From Prescottella agglutinans (lineage in GTDB: Bacteria; Actinomycetota; Actinomycetes; Mycobacteriales; Mycobacteriaceae), in the NCBI RefSeq assembly GCF_004011865.1, contig NZ_RKLP01000001.1, positions 434,001 to 498,000 on the forward strand: a DNA stretch of 64,000 nucleotides, written 5' to 3'. Position 1 is the first letter of the stretch. Each line of letters opens with the position of its first letter. Shown piece after piece: positions 40,950 through 49,534 of this stretch. The position numbers were made by a program, and so were the translations under genes. The notes under the pieces are model-generated. The model made no database searches. It saw only the letters and a program-made list of their open reading frames with translations, and was not told the origin of the DNA.

Positions 40950-42416
40950 ATGACGAATGCCCGAAAGGCACCGAGGAACTTGTCCACCAGCGTCACCTCC
41001 CCGTCCAGCGAGTCCGTGTCCTTCGCGGCCCTGGGCGTTCCGGCTCCGATCGTCACGGCCCTGGCCGACGGTGGGATCACCGCACCGTTCCCCATCCAGG
41101 TCGACACCCTGCCCGACACCCTGACGGGCCGGGACGTCCTCGGCCGCGGCAAGACCGGAAGCGGCAAGACCCTCGCCTTCTCCATTCCGCTCGCGGCCCG
41201 GTTGGCCGGCGGCAAGCGGCGGGCGCGCCGTCCCCGCGGGCTGGTCCTCGCGCCCACCCGCGAGTTGGCGACGCAGATCACCGCGACACTCGAACCGCTG
41301 GCGAAGGTCCTCGGCCTGCGGGTGACCACCATCTTCGGCGGCGTCTCCCAGCACCGGCAGGTGAACGCCCTCGAATCCGGCGTCGACATCGTCGTCGCGT
41401 GCCCGGGCCGGCTCGAGGACCTGATGAAGCAGGGCTTCGTCACGCTCGACGACATCGAGATCACGATCCTCGACGAGGCCGACCACATGGCGGACCTCGG
41501 GTTCCTGCCGGGTGTCACCCGCATCCTCTCGGCGACGCCGAAGGGCGGTCAGCGGCTGCTGTTCTCGGCGACGCTGGACAACGGCGTCGACAAGCTGGTC
41601 AAGCGCTTCCTGCAGAACGAGGTGCTGCACTCGGTGGACGAGGCGAACTCGCCCGTCGCCGCGATGACCCATCACGTGTTCGACGTCACCGGCGTCGACG
41701 TGAAGAAGGCGCTCGTGCACAAGCTGGCGTCCGGGCAGGGTCGACGCATCCTGTTCATGCGCACCAAGCACCAGGCGCGCAAGCTCGCCCGGCAGCTGAC
41801 CGAGGCCGGTATCCCGTCGGTGGACCTGCACGGCAACCTGTCGCAGAACGCGCGCGACCGGAATCTCGCCGCGTTCTCGGAGGGCACCGCACGCGTGCTG
41901 GTCGCCACCGACGTCGCGGCCCGCGGCGTGCACGTGGACGAGGTGGAACTGGTGGTCCACGTCGACCCGCCGGCCGAGCACAAGGCGTACCTGCACCGCT
42001 CGGGCCGCACCGCGCGGGCCGGCAGCGCCGGTGACGTCGTGACGATCGTGCTGCCGGACCAGCGCAAGGATCTGTCGGTGCTGATGCGGAAGGCCGCGAT
42101 CAAGGTCACGCCGCTGCAGGTGACCGCCGAGTCCGAGCACGTGATCCGGCTCGTCGGCGAGCCCGCGGCGCACGTGCCGCCGGCCCCGAAGGCGGAGAAG
42201 ACCGAGAGCACCGGGCGCCGCGGCGGGCAGCGCCCGGGCCGCGGCGGTCGGGGCGGCCAGTCCCGGCAGAACGGCCAGGGCCGCCAGGAATCTCGCGGTA
42301 GTGGTCAGGGCCGCGGGGAGTCGCGCGGCAGCGGTCAGGGGTCGCGCAGTCGGGGCCCGCGCACCGAGGGCCGCGCGGAGGGCACCGGCGGCGGCTCACG
42401 CCGCCGCCGCGGCTGA
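40950..42416 (+). CDS. DEAD-box RNA helicase with RGG-rich tail
   Basis: 488 aa, RhlE/CsdA-like ATP-dependent RNA helicase. Motif I GRGKTGSGKTLAF, Ia APTRELA, II DEADHMADLGF, III SAT, IV-VI including VATDVAARGVHV and HRSGRTARAG. The last 80 residues are Gly/Arg/Ser/Gln-rich repeats (GRGGRGGQ, ESRGSGQGRG), an RNA-binding tail. The start is uncertain: ATG 40950 lacks a ribosome site and TTG 40980 has GAGGAAC very close. The long leader suggests post-transcriptional control. Confidence 0.92.
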   Translation: MTNARKAPRNLSTSVTSPSSESVSFAALGVPAPIVTALADGGITAPFPIQVDTLPDTLTGRDVLGRGKTGSGKTLAFSIPLAARLAGGKRRARRPRGLVLAPTRELATQITATLEPLAKVLGLRVTTIFGGVSQHRQVNALESGVDIVVACPGRLEDLMKQGFVTLDDIEITILDEADHMADLGFLPGVTRILSATPKGGQRLLFSATLDNGVDKLVKRFLQNEVLHSVDEANSPVAAMTHHVFDVTGVDVKKALVHKLASGQGRRILFMRTKHQARKLARQLTEAGIPSVDLHGNLSQNARDRNLAAFSEGTARVLVATDVAARGVHVDEVELVVHVDPPAEHKAYLHRSGRTARAGSAGDVVTIVLPDQRKDLSVLMRKAAIKVTPLQVTAESEHVIRLVGEPAAHVPPAPKAEKTESTGRRGGQRPGRGGRGGQSRQNGQGRQESRGSGQGRGESRGSGQGSRSRGPRTEGRAEGTGGGSRRRRG

Positions 42417-42445
42417 GCTACCGGCTCGTAGATTCGGGTCGGACA

Positions 42446-42483
42446 GGACAGCGCACGTCGTCGCGTGAGGCAGTGCGCTGTCC
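42446..42483. terminator. Hairpin downstream of the helicase gene
   Basis: GGACAGCGCAC (42446-42456) and GTGCGCTGTCC (42473-42483), a perfect 11-bp stem with a 16-nt loop, 30 bp after the helicase stop. There is no U run. Confidence 0.55.
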
Positions 42484-42592
42484 GAAGCGGCCGATCGCGA
42501 CAGGCGGTGGCGCACAGCGCGCGACAACGTCGACGACGGAGTGAGCCGTGTCACTCGGCGCATATGAGCTCCTCCGGTGTTGAGATGGCCAT

Positions 42593-44956
42593 ATGAGCGA
42601 GCACAGCGACGCCACACCGACTTCCGCCCGATCGTCGATCCCGGCTCCGCCACCGCCGTTCGGCGGCGAGATCGGCAAGACGTACCGGGAGTCGACGGCC
42701 GCGTGGCCGCAACTTCCCACCGCCGCGGAGAGCGCGCCGAACGTCGTCGTGATCATGCTCGACGACGTCGGGTTCGGTCAGACCTCGACCTTCGGCGGGC
42801 TCATCCCGACACCGAACCTGGACAAACTCGCGTCGGAAGGGTTGCGGTACAACCGCTTCCACACGACCGCCGTGTGCGGCCCGTCCCGGGCGGCGCTGCT
42901 GACCGGCCGCAACCACCACGATGCCGGCAATGGCTTCCTCATGGAGTGGGCGACCGGTTTCCCCAGCTACACCACCATGATCCCGCGCACCACGGCCACG
43001 GTCGCCGAGGTGCTGCGCGGCAACGGCTACTCGACGTGGTGGTACGGCAAGAACCACAACACGCCCGATTGGGAGACCAGCGTCGCCGGCCCGTTCGACC
43101 GGTGGCCGACCGGGATGGGGTTCGACTACTTCTACGGCTTCAACGCCGGTGAGACGCACCAGTACTACCCGGTGCTCTTCGAGAACACGACCCCCGTCGA
43201 ACCGGACAAGGGGCCCGAAGAGGGGTACCACCTGATGACCGATATGACGGACCGCGCGATCTCGCGGATGCGGTACGCCAAGTCGGTCGCGCCGAACAAG
43301 CCGTTCTTCATGTACTTCGCGCCCGGCGCGATGCACGCCCCGCACCACGTCACCGAGGAGTGGCGCGACAGATTCAAGGGCGCCTTCGACATGGGTTGGG
43401 AGAAGTACCGGGAGATCGTCTTCGACAACCAGAAGAAGATGGGCATCGTCCCGCCCGATACCGAACTGACGCCGCGCCCCGACTGGGTGCAGGAGTGGGA
43501 CTCGCTCACCGACCGACAGAAGCAGGTCTACTGCGCCCTGTTCGAGAACTACGCCGGCTACTTCGCGTACACCGACCACGAGGTCGGGCGCCTGCTCGAC
43601 GCGATCAAGGAACTGCCCGACGCCGACAACACGCTGATCTTCTACATCGTCGGTGACAACGGCGCCTCCGCCGAGGGTGGGCCGGACGGAACACTCGACG
43701 AGATCAAGAACCTCTCCGGAATCGTTCCCACGATCGAGGAGATCATCGCCGACCTCGACAAGCTCGGCGGCCCGGAAACCGAACCGCACTACCCGATGGG
43801 CTGGGCGTGGGCCGGGAACACGCCGTTCCAGTGGGTCAAGCAAGTCGCCTCCCATCTCGGCGGATCCCGCAACCCGATGGTGGTCAGTTGGCCGGCGAAG
43901 ATCACCCACGACGACGCCCCCCGCGACCCGTTCCTCCATCTCGTCGACGTCGCCCCGACGATCTACGAGGCCGCGCAGGTGACGATGCCCGACACTGTCA
44001 ACGGCATCGAGCAACTCCCGCTGGCGGGCAAGTCGTTCCTCGCGAGCTTCACCGACCCGACGTTCGAGGGCCGGACGGACCAGTACTTCGAGATCCTGAG
44101 CAACCGCTCCATCTACGACGACGGTTGGAAAGCGAACGCCCAGCACACGTTGCCGTGGCGGCAGGACCTGGCCAGCGGTGACTGGGACAACGACCGGTGG
44201 GAGCTGTACCACTTGGAGGAGGACTTCTCGGAGGCACGCGACCTGGCCGGCTCGATGCCCGACAAGCTCGAGCAGATGAAGGCCCGGTTCGACGAAGCCG
44301 CGGAAAAATACCACGTGTACCCACTCGACGACCGCGGCGTCGCCCGGATGCTCCTCCCCAAGCCGACCGCGCCCGGCTCGGACCCGAAGGCGACGTCCTT
44401 CACGTTCTATGCGGGCGCGACCCGGCTCCCGGAGACCGCGGCGCCGTCGATGAAGAATCGCAGTTGGAGGCTCGCCGCCCGCATCGGTATTGACGGCGCC
44501 GCGACGAGCGGCGTCGTCATGGCCATCGGCGGTGTCGCGGGCGGAATGTCGCTGTACCTGAAGGACGGCGTGCCGACCTTCGACTACAACTACTACGGCG
44601 ACCACACCACCGTGCGGGCGGCGCGGCCGCTCGCACCGGGCGACGCGGTCGTCGGTGTCGCGTTCGACTACGACGGCGGCGGCATCGGTAAGGGCGCCGA
44701 CCTCACCCTGACGATCGACGACGCGACGGTCGCGGTGGGACGGATAGCAGCGACCGCCTTCGCCCGCTTCGGCGTCGACACCTTCGGGATCGGCGAGGAC
44801 ACCGGCCAGCCGGTCACCCCGGAGTACCGTCCGCCGTTCCGGTTCACCGGAACCATCGACCGCGTCGACATCGACCTGGGCCCGCTGGATCTCAGTCCCG
44901 AGGAGCAGCACACGGTGCACCACACCGAGATCAAGGCCGCCCGACGCCGGGAATGA
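42593..44956 (+). CDS. Arylsulfatase (type I, formylglycine)
   Basis: 787 aa sulfatase of the alkaline-phosphatase superfamily. [20 protein letters not shown] gives the metal aspartates near residue 50; [15 protein letters not shown] near residue 98 is the CXPSR motif whose cysteine becomes formylglycine. [15 protein letters not shown] and [13 protein letters not shown] are further active-site strands. A C-terminal beta-sandwich domain (about 600-787) follows. No signal peptide is visible, so it is probably cytoplasmic. A sulfatase-modifying enzyme is not in the window. Scavenging sulfate from organic esters is the usual role. Confidence 0.93.
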   Translation: MSEHSDATPTSARSSIPAPPPPFGGEIGKTYRESTAAWPQLPTAAESAPNVVVIMLDDVGFGQTSTFGGLIPTPNLDKLASEGLRYNRFHTTAVCGPSRAALLTGRNHHDAGNGFLMEWATGFPSYTTMIPRTTATVAEVLRGNGYSTWWYGKNHNTPDWETSVAGPFDRWPTGMGFDYFYGFNAGETHQYYPVLFENTTPVEPDKGPEEGYHLMTDMTDRAISRMRYAKSVAPNKPFFMYFAPGAMHAPHHVTEEWRDRFKGAFDMGWEKYREIVFDNQKKMGIVPPDTELTPRPDWVQEWDSLTDRQKQVYCALFENYAGYFAYTDHEVGRLLDAIKELPDADNTLIFYIVGDNGASAEGGPDGTLDEIKNLSGIVPTIEEIIADLDKLGGPETEPHYPMGWAWAGNTPFQWVKQVASHLGGSRNPMVVSWPAKITHDDAPRDPFLHLVDVAPTIYEAAQVTMPDTVNGIEQLPLAGKSFLASFTDPTFEGRTDQYFEILSNRSIYDDGWKANAQHTLPWRQDLASGDWDNDRWELYHLEEDFSEARDLAGSMPDKLEQMKARFDEAAEKYHVYPLDDRGVARMLLPKPTAPGSDPKATSFTFYAGATRLPETAAPSMKNRSWRLAARIGIDGAATSGVVMAIGGVAGGMSLYLKDGVPTFDYNYYGDHTTVRAARPLAPGDAVVGVAFDYDGGGIGKGADLTLTIDDATVAVGRIAATAFARFGVDTFGIGEDTGQPVTPEYRPPFRFTGTIDRVDIDLGPLDLSPEEQHTVHHTEIKAARRRE

Positions 44957-44978
44957 CGCGACCGGCGCAGGGGAACCG

Positions 44979-45608
44979 TCAGAAGCGCTCCCAGTGGATC
45001 GCGTCGGCAAGGTCCCGACGGTTCCGCCAGCCGAAGCGCTCGAGGTCGGGCACCTCCTGGAACTGGTCGACCTTGCCGACGCACAGCCAGGCGATCGGCC
45101 GGACCGGCGCGGGAATGCCGAGCAGTTCGGTGAGGTACTCCTCGTCGTAGAACGACACCCAGCCGACGCCGATGTTCTCCGCCGCCGCGGCGAGCCACAG
45201 GTTCTGGATCGCCAGCACCGCCGAGAACAGTCCGGTGTCGTCGATGGTGTGCCGGCCGAGGATGTTCTGGCCTCCGCGCGACGGGTCGTACGTGACGACG
45301 ATGCCCGTGCCGCTCTCCCGGATGCCCTCGATCTTGATGGGGTCGAACGTCTTCCGGCGATCCTCCGGCAACGAGTCCGCGAACGCCTTGCGCCGGCCGG
45401 CGACGTGCTCGGCGAACGTGTCGAGGGTGTCGGGGTTGCGGACGACGATGAAGTCCCACGGCTGGGTGTTGCCGACGCTCGGCGCCGCATGCGCCGCGCC
45501 GAGCACGCGCTGCAGGGTTTCGTCCGGGATCAGCTCACCGCTGAACTCGGCGCGGACGTCACGGCGTCGGCGGATGGCTTCGTACACGGAAACGAGAGAT
45601 TCGGTCAC
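44979..45608 (-). CDS. bluB: 5,6-dimethylbenzimidazole synthase-like flavoenzyme (BluB)
   Basis: 209 aa nitroreductase-fold enzyme. BluB-type features: RRRDVRAEF at the FMN site, AAPSVGNTQPWDFIVV, and the long C-terminal block NIGVGWVSFYDEEYLTELLG, then AWLCVGKV and FGWRNRRDLADAIHWERF. BluB breaks down FMNH2 with O2 to make the lower ligand of B12. An ordinary nitroreductase is the alternative, but the tail favours BluB. Converges with the arylsulfatase with a 22-bp gap. Confidence 0.82.
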   Translation of the reverse strand: MTESLVSVYEAIRRRRDVRAEFSGELIPDETLQRVLGAAHAAPSVGNTQPWDFIVVRNPDTLDTFAEHVAGRRKAFADSLPEDRRKTFDPIKIEGIRESGTGIVVTYDPSRGGQNILGRHTIDDTGLFSAVLAIQNLWLAAAAENIGVGWVSFYDEEYLTELLGIPAPVRPIAWLCVGKVDQFQEVPDLERFGWRNRRDLADAIHWERF

Positions 45609-45653
45609 GACTCCACGGTAGCCGCCGCGAAAGTGCGGCCCGCCGGGGTCCGG

Positions 45654-46715
45654 TCAGGCGTCGACGGTGTAGCGGTGCACGCCCATCATGGTGCCGGTGT
45701 CCAGGCCCTCCGCCTCGGGCCCGGCGCACGCGGCGAGCAGCGCGTCGATCGACTCCGGGTCCAGGTCGGTGCCGATCACGACGAGTTCGGTGCACCGGTC
45801 CTCGCCCGCCTCCCACCGCTGCGGGTGGAACGCGATGTGGTCGCCCACCACCTGCAGCAGGTACTTCTGCTGGTGCCCGCGGACACCGAAGTACACGTAG
45901 CCCTTGATCCGGTACACGCCGGCGGGCTGCTTCTCGAGGAACCGGACGAGCCGACGCGGGTGCATCGGCAACTCCGACGTGAACGTCACGCTCTGGTACA
46001 TCGCGTGGATGTGGTCGTCGTGGTGCCCGCCACACTCGCCGCACGTGTCGTCGGTGGCGGCGAGAAGCTCGTCGAACGTCAACTGCTCACCAGGCTGGGG
46101 CGCGCGACGCGGCGTCCGGTCGAACAGCAGGCCCGGATCCACCCGCCCCCGCGTGGTGGAGACCACCGCGGCCCGCGGATTGATCCGGCACACGTCGCCG
46201 AGCAGCGTGTCGTGGTCGTCGTCGCCGATGCGGTCGGTCTTGTTGAGCACCACCAGGTCCGCGATCGCGACGTGCTGGTCGAGTTCCGGGTGCCGCTCGC
46301 GACTGCTCCGGTATTCGGCCCCGTCGACGAGCATCACGAGTCCGCCGTAGGTGATGTACGGGTTCTCGCTGCCCAGCACGAGCCGAATCATGTTGCGCGG
46401 CTCCGCTAGACCGCTCGCCTCGACGACGATGACGTCGATCTCCGACGTGCGGTGCGCCAGCCGGTCGAGCATCTCGTCCATGTCGCTGACGTCCACGGCG
46501 CAGCACATGCAGCCGTTGCTGAGCGCCATCATCGAATCGACCTGTCCCGCAACCATCATCGAGTCGATGTTGACCGATCCGAAGTCGTTGACGATGACGC
46601 CGATCCGGGTCCCGCCGTTGTTGTGGAGCAGGTGGTTGAGCAGGGTCGTCTTCCCCGATCCGAGAAACCCGGCCACGACGACGACCGGGATCGATCGGGG
46701 AGCCCGCTTCTTCAC
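45654..46715 (-). CDS. COG0523 (CobW/ZagA-like) metal-chaperone GTPase
   Basis: 353 aa P-loop GTPase. Walker A VAGFLGSGKTTLLNHLLHNN near residue 15; the metal-binding CXCC motif in ALSNGCMCCAVDVSDMDEM; Walker B IVVEASGLAEP; NKTD for guanine specificity; a Cys/His cluster CGECGGHHDDHIH near residue 230; and the CobW C-terminal domain. GTG 46715 is chosen because GGAGGT lies 7 nt upstream. Delivery of zinc or cobalt is likely; no Zur-like site was seen upstream. Confidence 0.9.
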   Translation of the reverse strand: MKKRAPRSIPVVVVAGFLGSGKTTLLNHLLHNNGGTRIGVIVNDFGSVNIDSMMVAGQVDSMMALSNGCMCCAVDVSDMDEMLDRLAHRTSEIDVIVVEASGLAEPRNMIRLVLGSENPYITYGGLVMLVDGAEYRSSRERHPELDQHVAIADLVVLNKTDRIGDDDHDTLLGDVCRINPRAAVVSTTRGRVDPGLLFDRTPRRAPQPGEQLTFDELLAATDDTCGECGGHHDDHIHAMYQSVTFTSELPMHPRRLVRFLEKQPAGVYRIKGYVYFGVRGHQQKYLLQVVGDHIAFHPQRWEAGEDRCTELVVIGTDLDPESIDALLAACAGPEAEGLDTGTMMGVHRYTVDA

Positions 46716-46868
46716 CACCCCGACCTCCACGCCGCCGACAACACCGACGTGCAATCGTACTAGCTTCAGCACTGGGGCGATTCGACGAGATTGCACGCTG
46801 GTCGCCCCCGCACACCCGTGCGACTCCCCTGCGTCGAGAACCGGGGACCGACTCGGATCGAGGAGGCG

Positions 46869-47579
46869 ATGATCCGACCGCCACGAGATTGCCGCGAGGC
46901 CCCACCGGCCGCCGTCGCCGCGACGTTGGCCGGCCTGGCGACCGTCGGCCCGTACTTCACCGTCACCACCGGGGAGCCGGCGCCGGGACCGTGGCGCCCC
47001 ACCGGACGGCTGTACGACGACGCGGAGACCCTCGCCGCCGTGGTCACCCACGTGGGCGTGCAAATCGGCGCCGACGAGCGGCGTGTGGCCGCGTCGACCC
47101 TGTTCATGGGGTTCGCCGCGCGGCTGTGGTCGGTCACGCTCGGCGCGGTCGTGCGGGGCCGCTTGATCCCCGTCCTCGATCCCGAGCACCTGCTGTGGCA
47201 CGAGGACCGCGGCCGGATCAGCCTCCACCTGCGCGAACCGCGCGGTTGGGAGGGCGGGGACCCCGTGGCACTCGTGCGGGACACGGTGCTCGAACAGCAC
47301 CTGGATCCGCTGATCGCCGCGATCCGGGCGACCGAGCCGATGTCCGCGCACCTACTGTGGGGCAATGCCGCGTCGGCCCTCATCGGCACCGCCCGGGTTC
47401 TCGACGGCGAAACGGACTCCGACGCAATCCGTATCGCCGAGCGGATCCTCCGCGACCCCCGGTTGGCCGAGACCCTCGAACGGGCGCCGTCCGGCTACCG
47501 GCGCCGCAGCTGCTGCCTGTTCTATCGCACCACGGTCTCGGGCTACTGCGGCGACTGCCCGCTCGCCCGCCCCCGGTGA
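46869..47579 (+). CDS. FhuF-like 2Fe-2S protein
   Basis: 236 aa. The C-terminal 25 residues hold the FhuF iron-sulfur motif: RRRSCCLFYRTTVSGYCGDCPL, that is CC-X10-C-X2-C. The upstream part is helical, with STLFMGFAARLWSVTLGAVV resembling the FhuF core. FhuF proteins reduce ferric hydroxamate siderophores. ATG 46869 has AGGAGG only 2 nt away, so a start slightly upstream is possible. Divergent from the COG0523 GTPase. An iron-release role is inferred from family. Confidence 0.85.
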   Translation: MIRPPRDCREAPPAAVAATLAGLATVGPYFTVTTGEPAPGPWRPTGRLYDDAETLAAVVTHVGVQIGADERRVAASTLFMGFAARLWSVTLGAVVRGRLIPVLDPEHLLWHEDRGRISLHLREPRGWEGGDPVALVRDTVLEQHLDPLIAAIRATEPMSAHLLWGNAASALIGTARVLDGETDSDAIRIAERILRDPRLAETLERAPSGYRRRSCCLFYRTTVSGYCGDCPLARPR

Positions 47580-47719
47580 TCCCCCGCCCGCGCGGTCGCG
47601 GAGGGGTCACGGGTGCGACCTGGGCCACACTATGGCGAACGACCAGTTTTCGACGTGCCTCACACCACAAATTGCACTACAGTTCAAAAAGTTGCCCCTC
47701 CCCCCTGGGCAGCAACGGC

Positions 47720-47755
47720 GCTCGCCCGGCGATTCCCCCCCCTGCCCGGGCGAGC
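47720..47755 (+). terminator. Hairpin in the 240-bp gap after the FhuF-like gene
   Basis: GCTCGCCCGG (47720-47729) and CCGGGCGAGC (47746-47755) with a C-rich loop. No T tract. The rest of the gap 47580-47820 shows no gene. Confidence 0.45.
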
Positions 47756-47820
47756 AGTCGGGTGGTGGCGTGTGAGACAACTCCACGCCACCACCTGGCA
47801 CCGTCTGCGAGGATTCGCCG

Positions 47821-48117
47821 ATGATCCTCGAGCACGCACCACTGCAGGTGAGGCCCGGACACACCGCCGAGTTCGAGGCAGCGTTCGGTCGGGCGAAACA
47901 GATCATCTCCGGGATGCCCGGCTTCCGACGCCTCCGCCTGTCCCGCTGCATCGAACGCCCCGACGCGTACCTGCTCCTCGTCGAATGGGACACCCTCGAG
48001 GCGCACACGGACGGATTCCGGGGCTCACCCGACTACCGGGAGTGGCGCCGGCTGCTGCACCACTTCTACGACCCCTTCCCCACCGTCGAGCACTACCAGG
48101 ATGTCGACTCGGCCTGA
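47821..48117 (+). CDS. Antibiotic-biosynthesis-monooxygenase (ABM) domain protein
   Basis: 98 aa, single ferredoxin-like ABM domain. MILEHAPLQVRPGHTAEFEAAFGRA at the start, PGFRRLRLSRCIERPDAYLLLVEWDTLEAHTDGFRGSPDYREW in the middle: the classic ABM pattern with Trp and the DXFRxSxDY block. Such proteins are small cofactor-free oxygenases or heme-degrading MhuD-like enzymes. Specific activity unknown. ATG 47821 directly after a GC-rich stretch; no strong ribosome site. Confidence 0.85.
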   Translation: MILEHAPLQVRPGHTAEFEAAFGRAKQIISGMPGFRRLRLSRCIERPDAYLLLVEWDTLEAHTDGFRGSPDYREWRRLLHHFYDPFPTVEHYQDVDSA

Positions 48118-48170
48118 CAGCGCACGAAATCCCGTCGCCCGCGACCGCGACCTCGGCCAGGATGGCGTCC

Positions 48171-48650
48171 ATGGAATCGGTCGTCGACATGAACGAAGCC
48201 GACGCGGGCGAACTGCTGACGCTGCAGCGCGCCGCGTACATCACCGAGGCTCAGGCGCACGACGATGCGCATCTGCCGCCGCTGAGGCAATCTCTCGCGG
48301 ACCTGGCGGCCGAATTGCGGGACCCGAACGTCATCGCCCTCGGACTGCGCGACGGGCACTTCCGCCTCGTCGCGGCGGTACGCCTCCACATCGACCCCAT
48401 CCGCCCGCACGTCGCCGAACTAGGGCGCCTGGTGGTGGCCCCGGACCTCCAGGGCCACGGGCTGGGAAGCCGGCTCCTCACGCTCGCGGAGCAACGCGTC
48501 CCGGAGTCGGTGACGACGCTGCGACTGTTCACCGGGGAACGCAGTGCCGGGAATCTTCGCCTCTACGCGCGGTTCGGCTACATCGAGTCCCACCGCACCG
48601 CGACGCCGGGCGGCTACGACCTGGTCCACCTGGCCAAGACCATGCGCTGA
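48171..48650 (+). CDS. GNAT-family N-acetyltransferase
   Basis: 159 aa. Acetyl-CoA-binding loop ELGRLVVAPDLQGHGLGSRLLTLAE (motif A, with Q/RXXGXG/A) and the C-terminal RSAGNLRLYARFGYIESHRT. ATG 48171 follows AGGA with 8-nt spacing; ATG 48162 would add three residues. Begins 53 bp after the ABM gene. Substrate unknown. Its stop is immediately followed by the duplicated tRNA-flank sequence. Confidence 0.87.
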   Translation: MESVVDMNEADAGELLTLQRAAYITEAQAHDDAHLPPLRQSLADLAAELRDPNVIALGLRDGHFRLVAAVRLHIDPIRPHVAELGRLVVAPDLQGHGLGSRLLTLAEQRVPESVTTLRLFTGERSAGNLRLYARFGYIESHRTATPGGYDLVHLAKTMR

Positions 48651-48652
48651 CA

Positions 48653-48720
48653 AAAAACTCCGGGCCACGATCGAATGATCGTGGCCCGGAGTTTCGGAGT
48701 GGAGCTCAGGGGACTCGAAC
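48653..48720. repeat. Duplicate of tRNA-Ala 3' end plus its terminator (putative att remnant)
   Basis: Same sequence as 49269-49335 except for one inserted T and one C/A change. It contains the GATC-centred hairpin ACTCCGGGCCACGATC / GATCGTGGCCCGGAGT and then TGGAGCTCAGGGGACTCGAAC, which is the complement of the last 21 nt of tRNA-Ala. The sequence past 48720 no longer resembles a tRNA. Confidence 0.85.
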
Positions 48721-48885
48721 GACCCGGCGCGTCCTCGACCGGCTCGATCAGGAATCGATCGTCCTCGGTCGTCTCGACGATGGTGAAGACGGATGCCCCA
48801 CAGTGGCGAATGCGATAAGTCGGCTACCCGGACGGCTCCTTCTCTCCTGAGCGGCGCGGAGAATCTGATCGGTACCCTCGCGGGC

Positions 48886-49179
48886 ATGGGGGAATTGTTG
48901 GTGCTGATCGCCATGGTCGGCCCGTTGGCGCTGTTCGGGTGGGCGGCTATTCAAGCGAAGCGCCGCGGGCTTGGGGGGTCGTTCGTCGGGCCGTTTCAGG
49001 AGATGTTCGATCCCGGCGCGGCGCGAGCACAGATCGTCATCGAGGAGATTGCGGGGCTGCCGGATCCTGCGGATTCCGGCGACCCGGACAACGACGACGA
49101 TGCGCCGTACACAGTGGTGCATGAGGGTGTTCGGCTCAACATAAACCCTGGTAGCGCTCGGCGGCGTGGCCAGCAATGA
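48886..49179 (+). CDS. Small protein with one N-terminal membrane helix, unknown function
   Basis: 97 aa. It starts MGELLVLIAMVGPLALFGWA, a clear transmembrane helix, followed by AIQAKRRGLGG and a soluble acidic tail rich in Asp/Pro (DPADSGDPDNDDDAPY). No family recognised. It is the only convincing gene in the 0.55-kb segment bracketed by the duplicated tRNA-Ala 3' end, so it may be cargo of a decayed integrated element. No strong ribosome site. Confidence 0.55.
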   Translation: MGELLVLIAMVGPLALFGWAAIQAKRRGLGGSFVGPFQEMFDPGAARAQIVIEEIAGLPDPADSGDPDNDDDAPYTVVHEGVRLNINPGSARRRGQQ

Positions 49180-49268
49180 GCCGAGTAGCGTCGAAAGCTG
49201 CTGCCCCGCAGATATCGATACCTCCCGACGGGGCAACGGCCCGCCGCATGCCATCCGCCCGAACACAC

Positions 49269-49335
49269 AAAAACTCCGGGCCACGATCGAATGATCGTGG
49301 CCCGGAGTTCGGAGTGGAGCTAAGGGGACTCGAAC
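49269..49335. repeat. tRNA-Ala 3' end plus terminator, original copy
   Basis: Partner of 48653-48720. Includes the 3' 21 nt of the intact tRNA-Ala gene and the terminator just downstream of it on the minus strand. Confidence 0.85.
49272..49309 (-). terminator. Terminator of tRNA-Ala
   Basis: AACTCCGGGCCACGATC, loop GAAT, GATCGTGGCCCGGAGTT, a perfect 17-bp stem followed on the minus strand by TTTTTGTG. An identical stem recurs at about 48656-48694. Confidence 0.9.
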
Positions 49336-49387
49336 CCCTGACCCCCACACTGCCAGTGTGGTGCGCTACCAGCTGCGCCATAGCCCC
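49315..49387 (-). tRNA. tRNA-Ala (anticodon GGC)
   Basis: 73 nt on the minus strand. Acceptor GGGGCTA pairs with TAGCTCC, discriminator A, no encoded CCA. D-arm GCGCAGCTGGTAGCGC; anticodon stem CCACA/TGTGG with loop CTGGCAG, anticodon GGC; T-arm with GGTTCGAGTCC. Reads GCC alanine codons. Confidence 0.97.
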
Positions 49388-49489
49388 GTGTTGAGTTGTT
49401 CTCCGCGCTTCCGGAGTGACTCCCTCGCGCTGAAAGAAAGTTACACCACCGCCGACGTGGACAACAAATCGCCTGGTCAGAGGCGTTGA

Positions 49490-49529
49490 GCCCGGTGGTG
49501 GCCGACCCCGGTCGGGCCGGCCACCGGGC
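49490..49529 (-). terminator. Terminator downstream of the DsbA-like gene
   Basis: GCCCGGTGG (49490-49498) and CCACCGGGC (49521-49529) with further inner pairing GGCCGA/TCGGGCC. It starts 5 bp after the DsbA-like stop on the minus strand. Confidence 0.65.
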
Positions 49530-49534
49530 ACGTC

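Noticed and set aside
42210-42416. Tandem-repeat-like DNA at the 3' end of the helicase gene
   Set aside because: Explained by the Gly/Arg/Gln/Ser repeats of the RNA-binding tail rather than an independent DNA repeat.
42551-45490. 979-codon frame antisense to the arylsulfatase
   Set aside because: The sulfatase has intact catalytic motifs over the whole length; the antisense frame is low complexity.
46716-46868. Zur-type operator upstream of the COG0523 GTPase
   Set aside because: No AT-rich palindrome resembling a Zur box is visible in the divergent gap.
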